Assembly (NCBI GenBank): GCA_003218135.1
Contig: QHNQ01000160.1
Span: forward strand, 1 to 37,492
Source: Verrucomicrobiota bacterium
GTDB taxonomy: Bacteria; Verrucomicrobiota; Verrucomicrobiia; Chthoniobacterales; UBA10450
DNA: 37,492 nt
Direction: 5' to 3'
The notes under the pieces were generated by a model. That model did not search any database. It saw nothing but the letters and a program-made list of their open reading frames with translations, and was not told where the DNA came from. The position numbers were made by a program, and so were the translations under genes. Every line of letters begins with the position of its first letter. Position 1 is the first letter of the stretch. Shown in pieces: positions 33,544-37,492 of the stretch.

Positions 33544-35150
33544 ATCGAATCAGGAAAGTAGGGAAACAGGAAATGAGCAGAGCAAATGAATCTGGAAACC
33601 ATAAAGCCAGAAAAGCAAAGCAATCCTGTCGATTGTTCCTGGTTTCCTGGCTTCCAGATTTTCTTCTGATTTTTTCCTGCATTCCTTTTTTCCTGATTCA
33701 TTCTTCGGCCGCTGCGGATGTTGTGATCGGTTCGAAGAAATTTACCGAATCGTATGTGCTGGGAGAAATCGCCAAACGCTCGTTAACCAATGCCGGAATT
33801 CCTGCGGAACATCGCCAGGGCATGGGCGGCACGATCATTCTCTGGGAAGCGCTGCGAGGCGGGCAGATCGATGCCTACCCGGAATACACCGGAACAATTA
33901 CGCAGCAGATTCTGAAAACCGATCGCGCGTTATCACTGGCAGAAATTCGCGCCTCGCTCGCGAAATTTCAGGTGGGAATAACTGAGCCACTCGGCTTTAA
34001 CAACACTTATGCGCTAGTGATGCGACGCAGCGAAGCGCAACGACTCGGCGTGCACACTATCAGGGATCTTCAAAAATATCCCGAGCTTAAGATCGGACTC
34101 ACGCACGAATTCCTGAATCGACAGGATGGCTGGCGACCATTGCGCGAGCGCTACGCGCTTCCCCAGCAGAATGTCGTCGGGATCGATCATGCACTGGGGT
34201 ACGCCGCGATTGCCAACGGCTCGGTTGACGTAAAGGACGCCTATTCGACCGACGCAAAGATTGAAAAGAATGATCTCGTTGTTCTGGAAGACGACCTTCA
34301 GTTCTTCCCGAAGTACGAGGCACTCTTCCTGTTCCGATTGTCCATGCGCCCGGATGCTATTGCTGCATTGCGTCGGTTGGAAGGAACGCTGGATGAAAAA
34401 CGCATGGTCCGCCTCAACGCAGAAGCAGAGCGCACAAAAAATTACACGGCCGCGGCAGACTTGTATTTCAATGTGGAAGCAGCCTTAGCGCCGCGACCGT
34501 CGGGGCGCTCAGGCCCCTCCCACATTGGCGAATCGTTTCCACACAAACTCGCGCGCTGGACGCTTCGTCATCTCCAACTGGCTGGATTTTCGCTGTTGCT
34601 TGCAGTGATTGTTGGAATTCCGCTTGGCATCGTTGCGAGTCGCGGCGGTCCGATTGGTCACGGGATTCTGGGTTTCGCCAGCATCGTCCAAACCATTCCG
34701 TCGCTCGCCTTGCTGGCCTTGCTTGTTCCCCTTCCCTTTTTCGGAATCAGCGTCCGCACTGCAATCGCGGCGCTTTTCCTTTACGGTTTGCTCCCGATTG
34801 TGCGCAACACCGCGAGCGGGTTGCAGGACATTCCGCGATCGTTGCGAGAATCTGCCGTTGCATTGGGGCTCAGCCCAATGATCCGGCTCTGGGAAATTTA
34901 TCTTCCGATGGCATCCCGCTCGATCCTATCCGGAATCAAAACCAGCGCCGTGATTAACGTCGGCACTGCTACGCTAGCGGCATTGATCGGCGCCGGAGGT
35001 CTGGGCGAACCGATCCTTAGCGGGCTAGACCTGAACGATCACGTAACAATTTTGCAAGGCGCGATCCCCGCAGCTGTGCTCGCGTTGCTTGTGCAATGGT
35101 TTTTCGATTTGCTCGATCGCGTCCTGATTCCAAAAGGGCTGCGAATTTAG
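33540..35150 (+). CDS. Fused substrate-binding/permease protein of a betaine-type ABC importer
   Basis: The 536 residues run in the order signal segment, OpuAC-like binding domain, permease. Residues 24-59 form a signal peptide or anchor with a basic start (KARKAKQ) and a hydrophobic stretch (LFLVSWLPDFLLIFSCIPFF). The binding domain (about 60-310) opens VVIGSKKFTESYVLGEIAKR and has WEALRGGQIDAYPEYTGTITQQIL, as in ProX/OsmX/OpuCC. The permease (about 335-536) has five or six helices and the EAA-type loop ESAVALGLSPMIRLWEIYLP. The start is ATGA-coupled to the ATPase gene. The order binding-domain-first differs from the permease-first fusion of the described EgtU proteins. Ligand is unknown: ergothioneine, hercynine, glycine betaine or choline are candidates. 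The first about 53 codons overlap an inverted repeat. Confidence 0.88.
   Translation: MNRIRKVGKQEMSRANESGNHKARKAKQSCRLFLVSWLPDFLLIFSCIPFFLIHSSAAADVVIGSKKFTESYVLGEIAKRSLTNAGIPAEHRQGMGGTIILWEALRGGQIDAYPEYTGTITQQILKTDRALSLAEIRASLAKFQVGITEPLGFNNTYALVMRRSEAQRLGVHTIRDLQKYPELKIGLTHEFLNRQDGWRPLRERYALPQQNVVGIDHALGYAAIANGSVDVKDAYSTDAKIEKNDLVVLEDDLQFFPKYEALFLFRLSMRPDAIAALRRLEGTLDEKRMVRLNAEAERTKNYTAAADLYFNVEAALAPRPSGRSGPSHIGESFPHKLARWTLRHLQLAGFSLLLAVIVGIPLGIVASRGGPIGHGILGFASIVQTIPSLALLALLVPLPFFGISVRTAIAALFLYGLLPIVRNTASGLQDIPRSLRESAVALGLSPMIRLWEIYLPMASRSILSGIKTSAVINVGTATLAALIGAGGLGEPILSGLDLNDHVTILQGAIPAAVLALLVQWFFDLLDRVLIPKGLRI
33547..33699. repeat. Purine/pyrimidine inverted repeat in the 5' end of the ABC fusion gene
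   Basis: The left arm (33547-33610) begins GAATCAGGAAAG and contains ATCTGGAAACC. The right arm (33638-33699) contains CTTCCAGAT and ends TTTCCTGATTC. The arms are imperfect reverse complements over about 60 bases, with an exact 11-base outer match. The left arm is purine-rich and the right arm pyrimidine-rich. The element lies inside the reading frame and encodes the basic and hydrophobic halves of the predicted signal peptide. Confidence 0.8.
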
Positions 35151-35155
35151 CGCGG

Positions 35156-35266
35156 ATCGGAACATAGACTCACAGTCTGTGCGCCCAGCGGAGTTGCACT
35201 CCGCTGCTCTAGAACTTTCGAACCGAATGTCCGTTGGCCGCACAGGCAAAGTGCCTATGTTCCGAT
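35156..35266. repeat. Nested inverted repeat upstream of the aldehyde dehydrogenase
   Basis: Outer arms ATCGGAACATAG (35156-35167) and CTATGTTCCGAT (35255-35266) match exactly over 12 bases. Weaker pairing extends inward to about 34 bases. Inside lies a perfect hairpin, AGCGGAG (35187-35193) with CTCCGCT (35199-35205) and a 5-base loop. It sits between the ABC fusion gene and the dehydrogenase and keeps an open frame with the latter, but ends three bases before its preferred start. Confidence 0.8.
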
Positions 35267-35268
35267 TG

Positions 35269-36633
35269 ATGCCAATCGCCACAATCAATCCCACGACAGG
35301 CGAAAAGCTCAAGGAATTTTCTCCCTTCGACGATGCAGAAATCGAGAAACGGTTGAAGCGTGCAGAAGACGCGTTCAGAAAATATCGTCGAACGACGTTC
35401 ACAGAGCGCTCAGAGCTTTTGCATGCCGTAACGGAGTTGCTGTTTCAAGAAAAGGAAAAATTTGCCGAGATCATAACGCTCGAGATGGGGAAGCTGTTTC
35501 GCGATTCAGTTGCAGAAATCGAGAAATGCGCGCGGGGTTGCCGGTTTTACGCCGAGAACGGCGAGCGATTTCTGGAGGACGAACCGGCGCAGACCGATGC
35601 CGCTGAAAGTTACGTGCAATATCAACCGCTCGGACCGGTGCTCGCGATCATGCCGTGGAATTTTCCTTTCTGGCAGGTCTTTCGATTCGCCGCACCCGCG
35701 TTATTTGCCGGCAATGTCGGTTTGCTGAAGCACGCATCCAATGTCCCGCAGTGCGCGCTGGCAATTGAAGAAATCTTTTGCCGCGCCGGTTTCGATGATG
35801 GTGTTTTTCAAACGCTGCTAATCGAACCGGAGCAGGTGAAAAAGCTGATTGTCGATCCGCGCGTCAAAGCAGTAACGCTCACAGGCAGTGACAAAGCCGG
35901 AAGCGCGGTAGCAAGCACCGCCGCGGGCGAGATCAAGAAAAGCGTGCTTGAGCTTGGCGGCAGTGATGGGTTCATCGTGATGCCAAGCGCAGACTTCGAG
36001 CGCGCATTGAGCACTGCGGTCAAAGCACGCACGATCAATACCGGTCAATCATGTATTGCCGCGAAGCGTTTCATGATTGCTGATCAAATTTACGACGAGT
36101 TTCTAGATCAGTTCGTCGCGCGCATGCGCGCATTGAAGATTGGGGATCCGATGGACGAGACGACGGAAATCGGTCCGCTCGCGACGGAACAAATCCTGCA
36201 AGATGTGCACGATCAGGTTCAGAAAACGATCGCCGCGGGCGCGAAACTATTGACCGGCGGAAATCGGATCCACGGCGCCGGATTGTTCTACGAGCCAACT
36301 GTTTTCGTCGATGTTCCCAAAGAATCGCCGGCGTATCGTGAAGAAGTGTTCGGCCCCGTCGCAGCTGTTTTCCGGGTGCGCGACGCCCATAATGCCATCG
36401 AGCTGGCAAACGATACCACATTCGGTCTCGGCTCCAGCGCATGGACCAATGATCGCGAGGAGCAGAAACTCTTCGTATCTGAGTTGGATACCGGCATGGT
36501 TTTCATCAATGCAATGGTCGCCTCCGATCCGCGTCTGCCCTTCGGCGGAGTAAAACGTTCCGGTTTCGGCCGTGAGCTTGGCGCCGCCGGCATCCGCGAA
36601 TTTACGAACACGAAAACGATCTGGATTTCATGA
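35269..36633 (+). CDS. Aldehyde dehydrogenase, succinate-semialdehyde type
   Basis: This is an NAD(P)-dependent dehydrogenase of 454 residues. The start MPIATINPTTGEKLKEF (ATG 35269) is typical for the YneI/GabD1 group; the upstream in-frame extension translates the inverted repeat. Landmarks are ILAIMPWNFPFWQVFR and LTGSDKAGSAVA. Catalytic Glu lies in LELGGSDGFIV and catalytic Cys in NTGQSCIAAKRF. FEPTVF-like YEPTVFVDVP and PFGGVKRSGFGRELG are also present. Succinate semialdehyde is the best guess, but other small aldehydes are possible. It is downstream of the egt/ABC cluster on the same strand, with no proven link. Confidence 0.9.
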   Translation: MPIATINPTTGEKLKEFSPFDDAEIEKRLKRAEDAFRKYRRTTFTERSELLHAVTELLFQEKEKFAEIITLEMGKLFRDSVAEIEKCARGCRFYAENGERFLEDEPAQTDAAESYVQYQPLGPVLAIMPWNFPFWQVFRFAAPALFAGNVGLLKHASNVPQCALAIEEIFCRAGFDDGVFQTLLIEPEQVKKLIVDPRVKAVTLTGSDKAGSAVASTAAGEIKKSVLELGGSDGFIVMPSADFERALSTAVKARTINTGQSCIAAKRFMIADQIYDEFLDQFVARMRALKIGDPMDETTEIGPLATEQILQDVHDQVQKTIAAGAKLLTGGNRIHGAGLFYEPTVFVDVPKESPAYREEVFGPVAAVFRVRDAHNAIELANDTTFGLGSSAWTNDREEQKLFVSELDTGMVFINAMVASDPRLPFGGVKRSGFGRELGAAGIREFTNTKTIWIS

Positions 36634-36718
36634 ACGCGAACTTTTCAATAGTGGTTATACATTCGATTCCGTTCGAAAACACATTCCCCGTCGCGATCAT
36701 TCTCGGAAAGCTTCGCCG

Positions 36719-37144
36719 ATGACGACGCCTCAAGAGAACAAGGCTCTGGCGCGACGCGCTATCGACGAAGTATGGAATAAAGGGAACCTGGCAGTGGCAC
36801 GGGAGGTCTACGGGACCGACTTCGTCAGTCATCAACACAGCCATCCTAGTGTACGTGATGTGCAAGGCGTCTCCGCGCTCGTCCAGTTCGTGCGCGAATT
36901 CCGTGACGCATTCCCGGATTTCCACGACACGATCGACGACCAAGTGGCAGAAGGCGACAAGGTAGTCACTCGGTTCACGTCCACGGGTACACATAAAGGC
37001 GTGTTAATGGGCTTGCAGCCGACCAACAAACGGGCCACTTGGATGGGTATGGCCATCGACCGCATCGAGGACGGAAAGATCGTAGAGGAATGGGTCAGCT
37101 GGGATCTGTTCGGGATGATGCAACAGTTGAGCGCCATCACGTAA
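36719..37144 (+). CDS. SnoaL-like ester cyclase family protein
   Basis: This 141-residue cone-shaped alpha+beta barrel protein (NTF2-like fold) has the opening ENKALARRAIDEVWNKGNLAVAREVYGTDFVSHQ. Further marks are FREFRDAFPDFHDTIDDQVAEGDKVVTRFTSTGTHKG and IDRIEDGKIVEEWVSWDLFGMMQQL. These are hallmarks of the SnoaL-like polyketide cyclase/ester cyclase family. Most such stand-alone proteins have no known substrate. The start at 36719 leaves an 85-base gap after the dehydrogenase. Its last eight bases overlap the convergent GNAT gene. Confidence 0.88.
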   Translation: MTTPQENKALARRAIDEVWNKGNLAVAREVYGTDFVSHQHSHPSVRDVQGVSALVQFVREFRDAFPDFHDTIDDQVAEGDKVVTRFTSTGTHKGVLMGLQPTNKRATWMGMAIDRIEDGKIVEEWVSWDLFGMMQQLSAIT

Positions 37145-37492
37145 CGAGGAGAAGCTGTTTCGCGAACCGAAATCCAGTTCGCGAGTAACCCAGTGCCTGG
37201 TAAAATCGATGGGCGTGTTCCCGAGTGAACCGAGTCGTTAGACTCACTCGCGTAACTCTTTTCTCCACAAAATCTTTCTCAGCTGCGGCAATGAGCGCGC
37301 GACCGATGCCGCAGCGCCGATGTTTCCTGGACACAACCAGCGCGGTAATTCTTCCGGTGAAATCGTTATGCTCGTGACTGGCGTGTGTCAGCGTCCCAAT
37401 CATTCCGCAAACCTGATCGTTGATCTCGGCGACAAATGTACGAAAGCGCGCATCGCTGAAAATTGATTTCAAACGCCGACGCATTTCGGTGG
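37137..37492 (-). CDS. GNAT acetyltransferase, C-terminal part (runs off the right edge)
   Basis: This is an acetyl-CoA-dependent N-acetyltransferase of the GNAT fold. The visible 118 residues include the strand VAEINDQVCGMIGTLTH, then ITALVVSRKHRRCGIGRALIAAAEKDF, where RRCGIGRALI is the acetyl-CoA-binding R/QxxGxG/A loop. YQALGYSRTGFRFAKQL is the usual C-terminal strand and helix. The frame is open to the edge, so an ATG at 37484 need not be the start. The substrate is unknown. Confidence 0.88.
   Translation of the reverse strand, partial: TEMRRRLKSIFSDARFRTFVAEINDQVCGMIGTLTHASHEHNDFTGRITALVVSRKHRRCGIGRALIAAAEKDFVEKRVTRVSLTTRFTREHAHRFYQALGYSRTGFRFAKQLLLVT

Overview
The window is a moderately GC-rich stretch of bacterial chromosome with dense, mostly conserved genes. 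The outer-membrane and lipoprotein signals, LpxI, Obg, an F-type ATP synthase operon, a large sulfatase, a GlgM-type glycosyltransferase and many short word-like palindromes between genes suggest a Gram-negative soil bacterium. My best guess is Verrucomicrobia near Chthoniobacterales or Candidatus Udaeobacter. This is inferred from gene content and repeat style, not from a marker search.

Layout. Positions 1-771 hold the start of clpB (minus, cut by the window edge). From 887 to 4117 there is a tight plus-strand trio: MFS exporter, TIM-barrel isomerase-like protein and LPG-synthase-like membrane protein. A RibD C-terminal reductase, a DUF1272 protein, a beta-barrel outer-membrane protein, a DUF4239 membrane protein, a lipoprotein and a Spy-like periplasmic protein follow (4211-8000). 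From 8070 to 23832 everything is on the minus strand. In transcription order this block is mntH, a universal stress protein, glgM, obg, a GT4 glycosyltransferase, the ATP synthase genes atpB-E-F-H-A-G-D-C, lpxI and an arylsulfatase. mntR is divergent from mntH, with a 17-bp palindrome between them that looks like the MntR operator. Next come a CorC-type CBS membrane protein, a stand-alone zinc-independent rpsN, ku, tatA, an acyl carrier protein, a decayed glycosyltransferase and an alpha/beta hydrolase.

The right end (29992-35150) is the most interesting metabolic unit: a small acidic protein, egtB, egtD, a betaine-family ABC ATPase and a fused substrate-binding/permease protein, all on the plus strand. 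EgtD and EgtB make ergothioneine from histidine through hercynine, a betaine. The adjoining importer belongs to the family from which the ergothioneine transporters EgtUV were described, so synthesis and uptake of ergothioneine or hercynine may be encoded together. A semialdehyde dehydrogenase, a SnoaL-like protein and a GNAT acetyltransferase close the window.

A second theme is a set of short, imperfect inverted repeats, each built from its own word, in many gaps (4143, 11495, 21740, 22267, 27513, 33547, 35156). Some lie inside genes. A 7-bp tandem repeat appears to encode an insertion in Obg. A purine/pyrimidine palindrome supplies the predicted signal peptide of the ABC binding-protein/permease fusion.
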